A DNA stretch of 64,000 bases from Ciona savignyi. Its lineage: Eukaryota; Chordata; Ascidiacea; Phlebobranchia; Cionidae. The notes below the pieces were generated by a model. That model was not told the DNA's origin and did not search any database. It saw only the letters and a list, made by a program, of their open reading frames with translations. Within the stretch, counting starts at the first letter, position 1. Each line of letters opens with the position of its first letter. Made by a program: the position numbers and the translations under genes. Below are positions 38,701 through 50,218 of the stretch, in pieces. The stretch is from contig CH001355.1 of NCBI GenBank assembly GCA_000149265.1, positions 1 to 64,000 of the forward strand, given 5' to 3'.

Positions 38701-38890
38701 AACTAATATCATACAAACACTACAATAGCCCAGACAACCGATGATATGGTTAAAGAAATAACTAATATCACATATACAAACAAAATACAATACAATAGCA
38801 TAGGCAAATTATAATATGATTATATGTCACAATAGCCCACTGGATTCAGCTAATGTCTGCATAGTACCTTGGCAAGACAAAAATAAATGA
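29796..38890. other. Long stretch without recognised genes
   Basis: Only short frames lacking motifs or splice support. Contains a 29-bp exact tandem duplication (37192-37249). A diverged duplication of AAAGAAATAACTAATATCA lies at about 38692-38775. A frame near 32.9-33.1 kb (SYMSDSSQVGTCGASSKY) looks slightly protein-like but has no ATG-led or spliced support. Confidence 0.4.
37192..37249. repeat. 29-bp exact tandem duplication
   Basis: AATTTGTTTAATATATGTAT followed by ATCACAAAC occurs twice head-to-tail without change, so it is recent or still length-variable. Confidence 0.9.
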
Positions 38891-38892
38891 AT

Positions 38893-39020
38893 AGCATCTT
38901 GTTTTAATCGGCCAATAACTGTTTAAGAGAATCGGCTTGCCCTGCCCAAGGACACAACGAAATAGCTTGCGACGTATTTTGATCCAATCACCTTATGGCT
39001 GACAGACCAACCACAGAGTG
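38893..39020 (-). repeat. SINE-A copy, strongly diverged
   Basis: Keeps CTGCCCAAGGACACAACGA and AGCTTGCGAC, then TTATGGCTGACAGACCAACCA as the tRNA-like end on the minus strand. Confidence 0.5.
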
Positions 39021-39594
39021 GTACATGGGATATAAGAATTGGGATAAATATAAGCTAAAGCTTGTATTTAAAAAAATTAAAGATCAAGGAATGCAACAAA
39101 TATATAGCATTTGATGAGCTTTACTTGATCACAATCATACTTTAACACTATATCACCATAACCTGGGAACTAGATACCAATTTTATAATTTAAATAGCAT
39201 ACGATGTTTATCCAGAATTCGACGGCAGCCGTTTTAAAATAAATTGCACAACTTGCTCTGACTATACACATATACGGAACTTATGGTATATCTAATTACC
39301 CTCGGTTTTTACTTTAATTAACATTTAAAACTCCTGTAAATGCTGTAAACATATATTCTATACATGAATACTACTTCCAAGGTAACCCTGGCACATAAAT
39401 ACAAAACACAATTTGCGAACCATAGAAACACTATTGTACAGTTTTTTCGAAAGCACACAACAACCAGTGAATACTAATTACTAATTTGTAATAAACTTAA
39501 AAAAGGTCGAAAGTACAACTTTGCTATGCATAGTATTTTATAATATATGTACCGATTTAAGTATAGCAGACCCAAATATTTAGGCTGGTAATTG

Positions 39595-39735
39595 TGCCAA
39601 GCGGGGACTCGACATAATCTGATGGATGTAGACGGCGTCCGCTAAGCGCCTTGCCCAAACACAACCGATTATCAAGCGATATTCAACCCTTCGCATGAAA
39701 GGCGACGTACTAACCCACTACATGCTATTTGGCCT
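39595..39735 (-). repeat. SINE-A copy, diverged
   Basis: Minus-strand order CGTCCGCTAAGCGCCTTGCC, ACACAACCGATTA, CAACCCTTCGCATGAAAGG, CGACGTACTAACCCAC matches the family body and tRNA-like head. Confidence 0.65.
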
Positions 39736-40002
39736 GCTAAGATTTAAACTGGTTACATTTCTTAAATTCAAACAATTGTTTTTTTATTGAAAAAAACATT
39801 GTAAATACAAATATATGGTAGATGCGACTGCAAAAAACTAATTGTATACTTATTGCAAATAGAACACAACGTTCCTTATATTAATGAGGCACATTTCATA
39901 AGACAATATAAAGAAATCGTTTTGTGTGTTAGACCTCGACAATATACACCAAGTATTGCTAAACTGGACCTTAAAACGTTGCTTCGTACGTCCTAAATGT
40001 TG

Positions 40003-40240
40003 CATTGTGGTGGTTAACACGCGATGGTCACTTACCATCACAGTCAGCACTTACCAGTTGTTCTGCACTTGTTTAGTGTCTCGATCTATATAATTGCTCT
40101 TGGTGAGTAGTAATATCCGACCGCAGACTCACTGCCAAAACCAGATATATTATTTGAATTGTTATTTCTTCCGGCCGAGATACCTCGTTGGTTAGTGGTT
40201 TGTTTTCAGCGGAAAGATTGTTAATTCGATACTGGTTGCG
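40003..40240. repeat. Repeat D, copy 1 of 3
   Basis: Contains GCACTTACCAGTTGTT, CTCGATCTATATAATTGCTC and TTGGTGAGTAGTAATATCCG, shared almost base for base with copy 3 near 42.1 kb and more loosely with copy 2 near 41.1 kb. It runs into SINE-A-like sequence at its right end. Confidence 0.8.
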
Positions 40241-40380
40241 AGCTATTAAATATGATATTCATGTTTGTTCTCGTAAGTGGGAAAACCAAGGGGCAATTGT
40301 AAGATCACCTCGCGCCTATAATCTGCAACCCTTCGGTTGAAAGGCCTCGCATTCATTCACCGGACTAACCATTCGGACTC
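40172..40380. repeat. SINE-A fragments, mixed orientation
   Basis: A plus-strand tRNA-like head (CCGGCCGAGATACCTCGTTG, TTAGTGGTTTG) is followed by minus-strand family pieces (GTGGGAAAACCAAGGGG, GATCACCTCGCGCC, CAACCCTTCGGTTGAAAGG). It looks like two broken copies joined. Confidence 0.6.
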
Positions 40381-41074
40381 TTCGGATGTATCATTTGGCA
40401 AAACCCAGTGAAATAATGGGGTGAACTAAAACTGAAATAACTTCGGTGATCTGGCGGTGATCGCGAAAATAATTTAAACAGTACTCGTGTAATAACTGCC
40501 CTTTTACGCATTCCCGAGGTAAGGATTTGCCTCCTTATAAAACTTCGCGGGTTTTTCATCCACGGAAATACATATATATTTCATATACTAACCTATAAAG
40601 TAAGTAAGAATAGTAGCGAAACTTTAACGACTAAACAGAGTAACCCTTATACTAAAAAATGTATAAAACAGTAAGGTAGAGCTTTAGAGTGAAGTTTTGT
40701 TAGGTTGGACCAACACTCACGAGTGGGCGCACGGTTGATATGTTTCTAACCAGCAAAAAAACTTTCACTAAAAAAGGTACGGAGTGCCTTGTTTATCGCT
40801 TATTTTAATCAAAATGCGATTTTTAAAAACCTTGCCTTGCGTTTACTTCTGTGTGGTTTTAATACATAATAATGCACATCCTACTTTTATACGACGTAGT
40901 CGGAAAATTGGTTTACACCCTTTGAATGAAGACGGATTGTTCAAATCAAAGAAACCAACGAGTTTAATTTGCATTGTATTTTATAAGAAGTGACAACGTT
41001 TACATCAATAGATATTTGGATAGTTAGGTAAGGCGGTTACACAAATTATGTGAATTCGCGGAGTATGAATGTTG

Positions 41075-41227
41075 TTTTGCTACTTGTGGTGGTTAACACG
41101 TGACAGACATAGTCAGAACTGACATACACTTGTTTTGTGGTTCACTATATGAGTACTAATTAACTACTTGGTGAGTAGTAATTTCCGGCGGCGTTTTCAC
41201 TGCCAAAGTACTAATTAATATCCTACT
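41075..41227. repeat. Repeat D, copy 2 of 3 (diverged)
   Basis: Shares GTGGTGGTTAACACG, ACACTTGTTTTGTG and TTGGTGAGTAGTAAT with copy 1 about 1.07 kb upstream, and is likewise followed by a SINE-A copy. Confidence 0.65.
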
Positions 41228-41366
41228 GATAGGTCTAGTGGGTTAGTGCTTCTCCCTTCAGTCGAAAGGTTAAAAGCGTAACACGGGTCGCCAGCGGGAC
41301 AGTTGTCTCCTTTGCCAAGACACCTAGCGGACATCTCTTGAACCCACTTGATTAATGGGATAACCT
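41228..41366 (+). repeat. SINE-A copy, diverged, 5' half
   Basis: Plus-strand GGTCTAGTGGGTTAGTGCTT, CTTCAGTCGAAAGGTT, GCGGACATCTCTTGAACCCA and GATTAATGGGA follow the family order. Confidence 0.65.
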
Positions 41367-42094
41367 AAAACTGAAAAAAAACCACCGTGTTATACCATTC
41401 TCTGCGTTTTTCCAAAAAATATTAAATAAGCAGAGTAAAAAAACTTTAATGGCTAAACAGAGTGGCTTTCTATTAAACCAAATTATATACCCTACCATTA
41501 GCTACAGTCTTAAAGTAAACCTGTGTTATGTAAGACCCAAAAACTAATGGAAAGTTCACCAGGTAACCATGAAACCAACAAACACACGTCGGTAGATGGC
41601 GTAACAGAGCAGAATACTTGGGTAAGACATATGAGATATTCTTTTTTATTCCATGAATGGGAAAATGCAAGTACTGTTATAAATTTTGCAATTGTAAGAT
41701 TGCTGGAGCTAATGTGTTTTGTCTATAACCGAGGTATAGTTACTATTTTAACTAATTAATACAGTGAATGTGGGCAATTCACCGCGGTTCTGTAAGTTTC
41801 AAAATAGTCTTGCATAAAGGTTGGAGTTTTCCCACTACTCGGAGGAAATTATGACCTCATAATGCAGGCACTTCTTTGTGATTATCCAATCTCTATATAA
41901 CGTGGTCGAAAAAATGACTTACCTTAATAAAGGGAGCTTTAACCCAGTAGACTGTTGCGGCGTTTGCAAATTGCCATGAAGAAAAGCGCAAAGAAATGCG
42001 TTCATGTATTCCAAAACACTTCGTGTGACAGTAAATTTTGCTGCAACAATATTCGAAAAATACAATATTTTCTGATTAAAAGGGCTTGGCATGA

Positions 42095-42235
42095 ACAGGC
42101 ACAATCGGCACTTACCAGTTGTTTTGCACTTGTTTATTGTCTCGATCTATATAATTGCTCTTGGTGAGTAGTAATATCCGACCGCAGATGCACTGCCAAA
42201 ATCAGATATATTGTTTGAGTATTAATTTCTATTTG
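42095..42235. repeat. Repeat D, copy 3 of 3
   Basis: About 90% identical to copy 1 over GCACTTACCAGTTGTT through ACTGCCAAAATCAGATATAT. Again followed by a SINE-A copy. Confidence 0.8.
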
Positions 42236-42450
42236 TCGGCTGGATCTAGTTAACTTCCGGCCGAAAAGGTGAGAGGTTTATCGCATTTCAGCCATAAGTT
42301 CGTATACATAAAACTAGTAGCTATAGCTAGTTAGTGGGCACCACCGTACCTGTGAATTACTGGGTTGTACCAAATTGAAGAAACTATTCGATTTTATACA
42401 ACACTGTGCAATAGCCAACGTCACCAACTATGGGTTCGCGAGGGTATTCT
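42236..42450 (+). repeat. SINE-A copy, diverged
   Basis: Plus strand: after a degraded head, GTACCAAATTGAAGAAACTA, ACAACACTGTGCAATAGCC and ATGGGTTCGCGAGGG match the family's 3' half. Confidence 0.65.
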
Positions 42451-43789
42451 TATACTGTATCAAACACCTGTTTGTCAGTTTGTATTTTTTCATTTATGGG
42501 TAATCGCACAAAACTATTAGAAAAAAACGCATCTTACACAACATACCAATAAAATAGCAACCGACAGAGGGATTTTACACAATCGTCTAATTATCTTGTA
42601 AACATGGCAAATTATCGCATCTGTCGCAGTGTGCTGTCCTTGATTGGGACATTGCTGCTTGTTATTCTTCGCATACACATGCATACGCTCTAGCTGCTGG
42701 AATGATCAAAGTATAGTGTGGGTTGCCCTTTACCCTATACATTATCATTTTTCTTGGTCCATTTAAACCCACTGGATGAAATAAACGCCGTTTAATGGGC
42801 TGTCCATGTTCAAGGCAGCAATGGGATGGTTAACTGTCACCTGTAGAAGGCTAATTTGTTAGCATTTTAAAATCAACAAATGTAGACCTACATAGCAAAG
42901 CCTCTTAAATGCAGTTTGTCTAATATTTAGCGTCGCTGAGGGTAAAGTCGTTTGTCTGTTTGAAGCTCTTTACAAGGTGAGATATTTAACGCTCCTTCGT
43001 ATTCCCACCATCGGGGACGAAACACGAAATATCTTAGCTTAACTCTTGCACTTATTTTCCTTGTTTAAAATATTTGTTTTGCCTTAGGTTTTGTGCTTAT
43101 ACAATCGATTTATATTTATATATTGTGCCGAGCCAAATAATATATTTCACTATCTGTTTGGCGCGTAAATCACTCAACCATAGACACATTTGTTGGTGTT
43201 TCGATGTTTTGGTGAGTTGCGTAAAACCTGTGTAACTCGCGCCTATGGTGATCAAAATAGTATTTACATGGATATTTATACCACGCATGAATATAATCCT
43301 GCTTTTCTTATATATAGAACATGTATAGAATACCGTACAACGTCTCACTGTGACAGCTGGTGCTTAGTTGCTGGATTATTGTACAATGACGTTAACAATA
43401 TGAAGCTTTTAAGACCAATACCACAGGTTCGTGCAATCACTTGTTTTCAAATAGTTAAAACATGGAGAGAATTTATTGAGGGTCGAACCTCATTATATTT
43501 AAAAAGCATTATGCCTGTTAGCATTGCCTTACAACTGCTGTAAGAATAGTGAATTGTGGCTAATATTAAGAAGCAATCATGTGTTTCAAAGGTCAAAAGG
43601 AAAAATGGGCTACAAACTGTAAACCAATTTTTTTGTTGCAAAATGATGAACTGGGTTAGTTAAAAAAAACAGATGATGCCATTTTCACGTTTCAACTACC
43701 AACTTTTAACTACAAGTCATGACTGCTTGTGCTGTAACAACTACTCCGTAGACAAAATTAACAGTAGCCAGTTAGTTAGAATATATATT

Positions 43790-44048
43790 AAGGTTTATCC
43801 AGTGAATGGGAAAACCAAGCGGGTTAACCTCACAGACAATCGTCACTCGTCAGATCACCTCGCGCCCACCGTCAGGTAACCCGAGATATTGCAGTGTGTT
43901 GTATATAATACACATGCTCCTTCTGGGTTCAGGCAATGTCTGTTAAGTGCCTTGCCCAAAGACACAACCGACTAGCTAGAGACCAGTTTTGAATCTGCAA
44001 CCTTTTGGTTAAATGGCGTCGCACTAAAACACCATACTAACCGGTCGG
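43790..44048 (-). repeat. SINE-A copy, near full length
   Basis: Minus strand, from the 3' end (GGTTTATCCAGTGAATGGGA, GATCACCTCGCGCCCACCG) through CTTGCCCAAAGACACAACCG to the tRNA-like head (GGCGTCGCACTAAA, TAACCGGTCGGA). It lies 400 bp upstream of the BRIP1-like start. Confidence 0.85.
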
Positions 44049-44450
44049 ACCATTTACGTGTCGTTGGGTCAGTATGGAAAGTATTGTCAATTTTGTGGTA
44101 AAAATTGTGATGGCTTAAGGTACTAAGTGATTGGCTTTCTTCACATTTAAACTCACATTTTTTGCTGCAGATCGATAAAGATATTTTTGTTAAAAATTTT
44201 ATGCATGGTACCATTATCTGTTATATTACATACACTGGTCCTTGAGCTATGCATCAGCCAACTTTATCGTAACACAATGTTGTAATGTGTTAAACAAAAG
44301 CTGTCAATGCGTTAATTAAGTACCACACTCGAGATATTTTACCTTCTAATCCATTAAAGACTAATTAGTACGACTCAAACACTGTTTCTGTCATTTGATG
44401 ATTGCTAATTCCTCAAACTAATACCCAGTGTTTCCAGATTTTCCCTAAAC

Positions 44451-47400
44451 ATGGAAGAAAAGAAGCAAATCGAACTTATGATCGGCGGCGTGAAAGTTCA
44501 TTTTCCCTTCAAGCCATATCCCTCCCAACTGTCGATGATGAGCATGATAGTGAAAGGCTTGCAACGATCTGAACATTGTTTGCTTGAAAGCCCAACTGGA
44601 AGCGGGAAAAGTCTTGCACTTCTGTGCTCGGCTCTCGCATGGCAGCAGGAGCAACAGACCAGGATAGCAAAGAAGGCGGACAAGGATTTGTTGGAGAGCT
44701 GTGACGACTGTTGCATTGATAAAGCAGAGTCTTCAACCCCTGAAAATAAAAGCAAAGAACGGGTCCCTACAATATGGTTTGGAACCAGAACTCACAAACA
44801 AATTGCTCAAATCACCCATGAGCTTGCTACTACTGCATATAAGCATGTGAATATGAGCATATTATCAAGCAGGGAACACGCATGCATTCACCCCGTCAAC
44901 TCAACATCTAGCAACAAAAATGACGGTTGCAAAGACCTGCGTAAAGGAGTCCACCCAGAGTTACCAGGCACCCATTGCCTGTTCTACCAGAATGTTAACC
45001 GAATGAGAAGTCATTCAAATCTACACAATTGTGGTTTAACTCAAGCATGGGATTTAGAGGATTTAGTACAACTTGGCACCAGAATCAAAGCTTGCCCATA
45101 TTACAGTGCACGCGAGTTGCAGAAAACTGCTTCCATTATATTTTGTCCGTACAATTACCTCATCGATCCTAACATCCGAAGCAGCATGATGATCAACTTG
45201 AAAAATGATGTTGTTATCTTGGATGAAGCTCACAACATTGAAGACACGTCTCGGGAATCTGCGAGCTTCACTGCAGTTGAAAGCGACTTGCTGAGCACAA
45301 TTGCAGACATCGATCATTTGATAGCGAATGAAGTCACCGTCGAAGAGCATCAAAAACTCAACTTGATGTGTTCGAAAATGGGCAACTGGATGAACGAACA
45401 CATCAGCCACCTTAAAGAATCGGGCTACGAGACGTGGTCCAAAGTGTGGACTGGTGGCGAGTTCATACCACATCTGGATAGCTGGGGGGTGACAAGTGAT
45501 ATGCTGATGCTCCTGGTCGAGGCGTTTTTGAAGGCGACTGAAACCAAGGAAGATGAAGAAGAGGGAGAAGACGGGAAACCCCCTCTTATCATGAACTCTG
45601 CAACCCAGGCATTTCTTGGATCACTTTTTACCGTCTTAAAATACATTCTGGCAAATGATTTTAAATTTGCTGAAGATTATCGAGTCACAATGATAAGAAG
45701 CGCTCAGTTTGGGATCCCACCTGCTAAAAAGACCAGAGATGGGTGGGTTTCTATCAACAAACGAAAATCAAAATTCTTCACCTTGAAACTTCACTTTTGG
45801 TGTTTCAACCCTGGAGTTGCATTTGCGGACATGGCAGATACGAGATGCATTATATTGACTTCCGGTACGCTTTCTCCGATGTCATCTTTCTCATCGGAGC
45901 TAGGGTTGTCGTTCCCAATACAACTTGAAGCGGCCCATGTCATCTCTCCATCACAAGTGTGGGTGGGCTCCGTCGGTGCAGGACCCAATGGCCACCGACT
46001 TCAAGCAACATATGAAAACACAAACAGCCTGGGGTTTTCAGGATGAGCTAGGACTGCTTGTGTATTCCGTGTGCACGGTTGTCCCGTATGGCGTGCTGTG
46101 CTTCTTCTCCAGCTACAAAATGCTGGAAAAGCTCTGTGAGAGATGGGTCAACACTGGAATCTGGGATAAAATTTCCTTGAAGAAAGAAATTGTCTGCGAA
46201 CCTCATGGACGGAACAAAGCAGATTTTAATTCAGTGCTCAAGAGGTTTTACTCCACAATTGCAATGGTTGGCACCAATGACTTGACTGGGGCTTTGTTTT
46301 TGGCAGTTTGTCGGGGTAAGGCAAGTGAAGGGCTGGATTTTGCTGACAACAACGCGCGAGCTGTGATCACCGTCGGAATTCCGTTCCCCAATTATCGGGA
46401 CAAACAAGTGGAATTGAAGAAAAGTTACAACAACTGCCATTCGAGGGACAGAGGGCTGCTTACCGGGGGGGAATGGTACGAGATTCAAGCTTTCAGGGCT
46501 TTGAACCAAGCTCTTGGGAGGTGTATTCGGCATCGTAATGATTGGGGAGCGTTGATCATCGTAGATGACCGCTTCTGCAAGAACCCCAAGAAATATTGCA
46601 AGGGTTTGTCGAAGTGGGTGAGACAGAAGGTTCAATCGTTTGAAAACTTTGATGCCGTGGAGAAATCGTTGGTCAGTTTCTGCAACACGCAATCTCACCA
46701 ATCAATTGCTGCCTGTGATTTATCAACCACGTTTGATGCAGGCTCATTTGCAATGACATCTACTCAAGCTGTTTCCAACCAAACCACCATTTCAATGAGT
46801 GAAACTATCAGCCACTCGAGGTCATTAATTTCCGATCACTTTATGGTGCAAAGTAAACAAACTAAAAAAGAAATTAGTGGCAAAGAAAACAAATTTTCGA
46901 ATCCTTCAAAAACTAACGTAGGTAAACAGAAAGTTGAACGTACAAAGCACAGTTTAAAAACAAGATCAAAAGAAGTGAAGAAGGAAAGAAATCCATCAAA
47001 CCTAGAAGGTGATCGGCCCAACACTGAGAAATCGAATGTCATTGTGATCTCTGGGACTCCGGAAAAGGATCCCAAGCTGATCATAATCCCAGAATCGCCG
47101 GATGTGAAGACAGATGATGAAGATGATTTCAAACCGTTCTCTGCCTCAGCTAAGAGGATACGTTCACGGTCGGATGAGACAAGTTCAACGAAAACTAGAA
47201 AGCCCACAATCGCGAATCAGCTTGCCAAGAAATGTAAACTCTCTCTGAATTTCAATGGCACCGAAAGCTTAACGACAAAAGACACAAAAAAAGAAACTTT
47301 AACCAAAAATGTTAAAGAAAAAGCAAGAAAGCGAGGTCGCCGATCATTTTTAAACATCGAGGACCACAGCGATTCTGACAGCTCCCACCACAGCAATCTC

Positions 47401-47733
47401 ACTTGCAAGTGTGGTCAAGTCATACTTACAGCCACTCAGAATGATTTTACTTTGGTCGAGAATAAGTTTCATTTTTTACACAAGTTCTCAGACAAATCTG
47501 AATCACTTATATCTGTGCAGAGAAACCTACTTTCGGACTTGTGCCAAATTTCACACACACTCTTAAATGGTGCAGCATTAAATGCTGTATGGTCTGACAC
47601 AGATAAACAAACGTTTTATATTTTTGAATGTCAGTGTTGTAATGACATTATTGGGTTTCAGATAATAAGTCACACAGAACTATCCAACAAAATTCTATTT
47701 CTGCCCAGAAGGGTTATCTTAAACACAATTTAA
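44451..47733 (+). CDS. BRIP1: FANCJ/BRIP1 family 5'-3' DNA helicase, intronless, one-base frameshift
   Basis: Iron-sulfur superfamily 2 helicase of the XPD/FANCJ group, acting in the nucleus in interstrand crosslink and G-quadruplex repair. Residues 1-529 are in one frame: Walker A SPTGSGKS (47-54), four Fe-S cysteines (145, 160, 176, 215) and the DEAH box (258-261). At 46031-46038 (GGGGTTTT) one extra base moves the homology to the next frame, which continues with FQDELG, SEGLDF, GIPFPN, motif [16 protein letters not shown] and a long Ser/Lys-rich tail. Removing one base gives about 1093 residues; human BRIP1 has 1249. The C-terminal ~110 residues hold CKCG and CQCC pairs. Vertebrate BRIP1 has about 20 exons, while here there is no intron. 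The break may be an assembly error or real inactivation. Confidence 0.93.
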
Positions 47734-48348
47734 ACATTATTTATGAAACTTTATACTGTTTTAACCATATTTGGTACCCCATTGTTCTATTCTGTTTATT
47801 TGGTTATATTTGTAATTGTACTTTCTCCTATACAAAATTATTATTTTTCTGTTATTTTTTTGCTGTAAGTTTGACCAAAACATCAATTAAAATTTTCCAT
47901 CAACAAAATTTATTTTATTGCATTGTAGCAACAGATTGGTTTAATATATGCAATTTACATTTGGATTCAATTTTATATAACAAAACCACAAAAAGTATAA
48001 TTTGCATTGAATGGCATTTTTAAAATGAAATGAGTGAGGTCTGAAGTTATGTCGTTTAGGTAGCTAAGGTAGGTTATGTGTGTCCTGTTGTGTCAGGCTA
48101 TCGTCAAAAAATTGTTTTCCACTGTCGGATTATCACAGCTGATGTTGCATAAATGGAAATAATTTCTTTAATCCACTGGGCTTGAACAACATTTACATGG
48201 TGTCCTTTTAAGCGCAACCTATCTGGTAAACCTTAAAAAATTACTAAAAAGCACATATACAGCATAAAGAAAGTTATTAAAATCACAATTAAAGGGATAA
48301 TCAACACTACACATGTAGAATTAATTTCCAAACAAAGACGGTGTATAA
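47734..48348. other. Convergent 3' region between BRIP1-like and CROT-like genes
   Basis: 615 bp between the two stop codons, AT-rich, with an ATTAAA-type signal near 47885 for the plus-strand gene. The two 3' UTRs may overlap. No other gene seen. Confidence 0.5.
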
Positions 48349-50218
48349 TTAAAGTTTTGCAGTAGATGTGGAGAGAAAGTGCAGCAGAGACACAAGTGCG
48401 TATTGGAAGTTGAGACTCAACTGACCGGCGTTGGTTTCTTTATTAGAGTTGAAGGATGACACGGAATAAACAATCTTGTTGTTGTTAATCCTGTAGAAGA
48501 ATCCGTATCCATGTTCCACCATGGGCGCCACTGATCCTTGCGCGTGGAAGTAGCCAACACAGCTGGTTGACAACACAAAGTTGCCGTTCCCACCACTGAA
48601 AGAGAATGCTGGGATCACGTGAAGAGCTCCTGGTATGGGGAAAAGCCCATTTTTTCGACGCGACGATCATAAGAAAGACCCCATTTAGGGTGGGCAGATC
48701 AACAAACCTCCTGTTCTGTAAACAATCAGCCATCAACGACACGAACTTGTGATGCGCTTTGAAGAAGAGATTTTTTAGATCCTTTGATCTTGTGTTCGAC
48801 ATCATGGCTCTGCAGAATTCCACGGCCTCTGGCGTGCATGACCTGCAGGTTTCTGTTCGTCCATGGTAAAACTGCCTAGTCGTCGCAGTTTCATATGTGG
48901 GACCTGGTTTCCCATGAGTCATCATGTATGCAAGCTGTAGACAGATCTGCACAAAGAAGTCTGGATGAACTTTGTGCTTCTTTAAGGCTGATTTGCCAAA
49001 CTTTTCAAAGACAATTTGCAGAAGTTCAAGATTTTCTTTGATTCCATTGCAAAACTTTGTTGACTCATTAATTGATTTCATTGAGGAGTCATCCAGTTGA
49101 AAAACAAGCTCTTCTGGTTTGTCGTACTCATCGGTTTGCCAAGTTCCATTCCATACTCCATTGCTTTGAGCAAGCGCTTGTGTTGTAAACTCCACCAAAG
49201 CCACCATGACCATTGCATCGAATGGGGTATGATCGCATAGACATAGATTGCTCCCATTTTTCATGGTTGACGAGTTGTAGGACTTGTCATACCACCGCTG
49301 GCCTGGGTCGCCACACATCCCTTCGTAAGTGAGTTCCGTGTAGTCAGCAGGTGAAGTATCATCTAATGTTGTGATGATCAATGATGTTTCAATTGCCCTC
49401 AAAATTTCTTCATTTTCGGAGCTGATTTCAATCAAATGGTCTCGAGCGTCAGCCCAAGAGTCTCTGTCCATTGCTGTCAATGAAGCAACTGGGATCCCTT
49501 TTTCCTTTCTTTGGTGACAGATATCACGAATATCTTTGAACATGGCAAAAAGTTGGGCTGGAGAACAAATATCTCCAGTTACAGGGTCAGCGCTAATGAT
49601 TTTAAAAAAGTAACCTCTGCACAAAACCACAATATGTGTGGGTGAGGAGCCCTCGGCTTCAGTTTTAAACGAATGTGACAATTCATCCATGCCACGGTGC
49701 GGTACTCTGCATGTGTTGAAGAGATATCTGAACTGATGCATTGTAAGCTTCGTACCATCAGCAAGAGTATGAACTGCAATCATTTCTTTTCTTACAAGTT
49801 GCCAGAATTGAAGTAGGATGTAGAGACCCAGTGCTGCACGCTCCAGTTGTGTGCCTTCCTTGAGTGGCCAGTAATTCTCAACGTAGGTACCTGGGCCAGA
49901 AAAGTTGCCTACTGGTAACGGAGTACGACCTTCTAAATACGCATTTTCCAACCACCATTGTTCCAGCCAGTTCTTATGAGATTTGGATCTCTCCAACAAC
50001 TTTTCTTGCAGTTTTGGTGCATCTTGCTTTTTAAATTTCTGGCAAATTTCGTAAGTTTTGGAATATTCTTCATCTGAGAGAATTGCCCTGCAAGAATCCA
50101 AATACTTCTCTATAGTTTGCTCCACTGTTGGAACTGGTAGTGACGGTAAACGCTCGTCATTATAGAAAGTTCTATTTTCTGCCACTTTTGGATCTTGGAC
50201 CAAAAAGACGGACGCCAT
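48349..50218 (-). CDS. CROT: Peroxisomal carnitine O-octanoyltransferase, intronless, one-base frameshift
   Basis: Transfers medium-chain acyl groups between CoA and carnitine so peroxisomal beta-oxidation products can leave for mitochondria. The ATG at 50218 gives a start aligning with human CROT (RLPSLPVPTVEQTIEKYL). Catalytic His330 lies in CDHTPFDAM (human His327); the carnitine/CoA region has YHGRTETCRSC and FVLSTSCVGY. The C-terminus TAKL is a good PTS1 peroxisome signal. The frame breaks at the A6 run (minus strand; T6 at 48650-48655), after which homology continues in the next frame through the STS motif to the end. Without one base the protein is 622 residues, against 612 in human. 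The gene has no introns, unlike the vertebrate gene. Length and PTS1 favour CROT over CRAT. Confidence 0.93.

Noticed and set aside
17149..44450. CRISPR array, bacterial operons or phage-type modules
   Set aside because: No regularly spaced direct repeats or prokaryotic gene organisation; the sequence is animal nuclear DNA.
48485..48650. C-terminal segment of the longer minus-strand frame ending in GTWIRILLQD
   Set aside because: It is the out-of-frame reading after the homopolymer shift; the true CROT C-terminus lies in the next frame and ends in TAKL.
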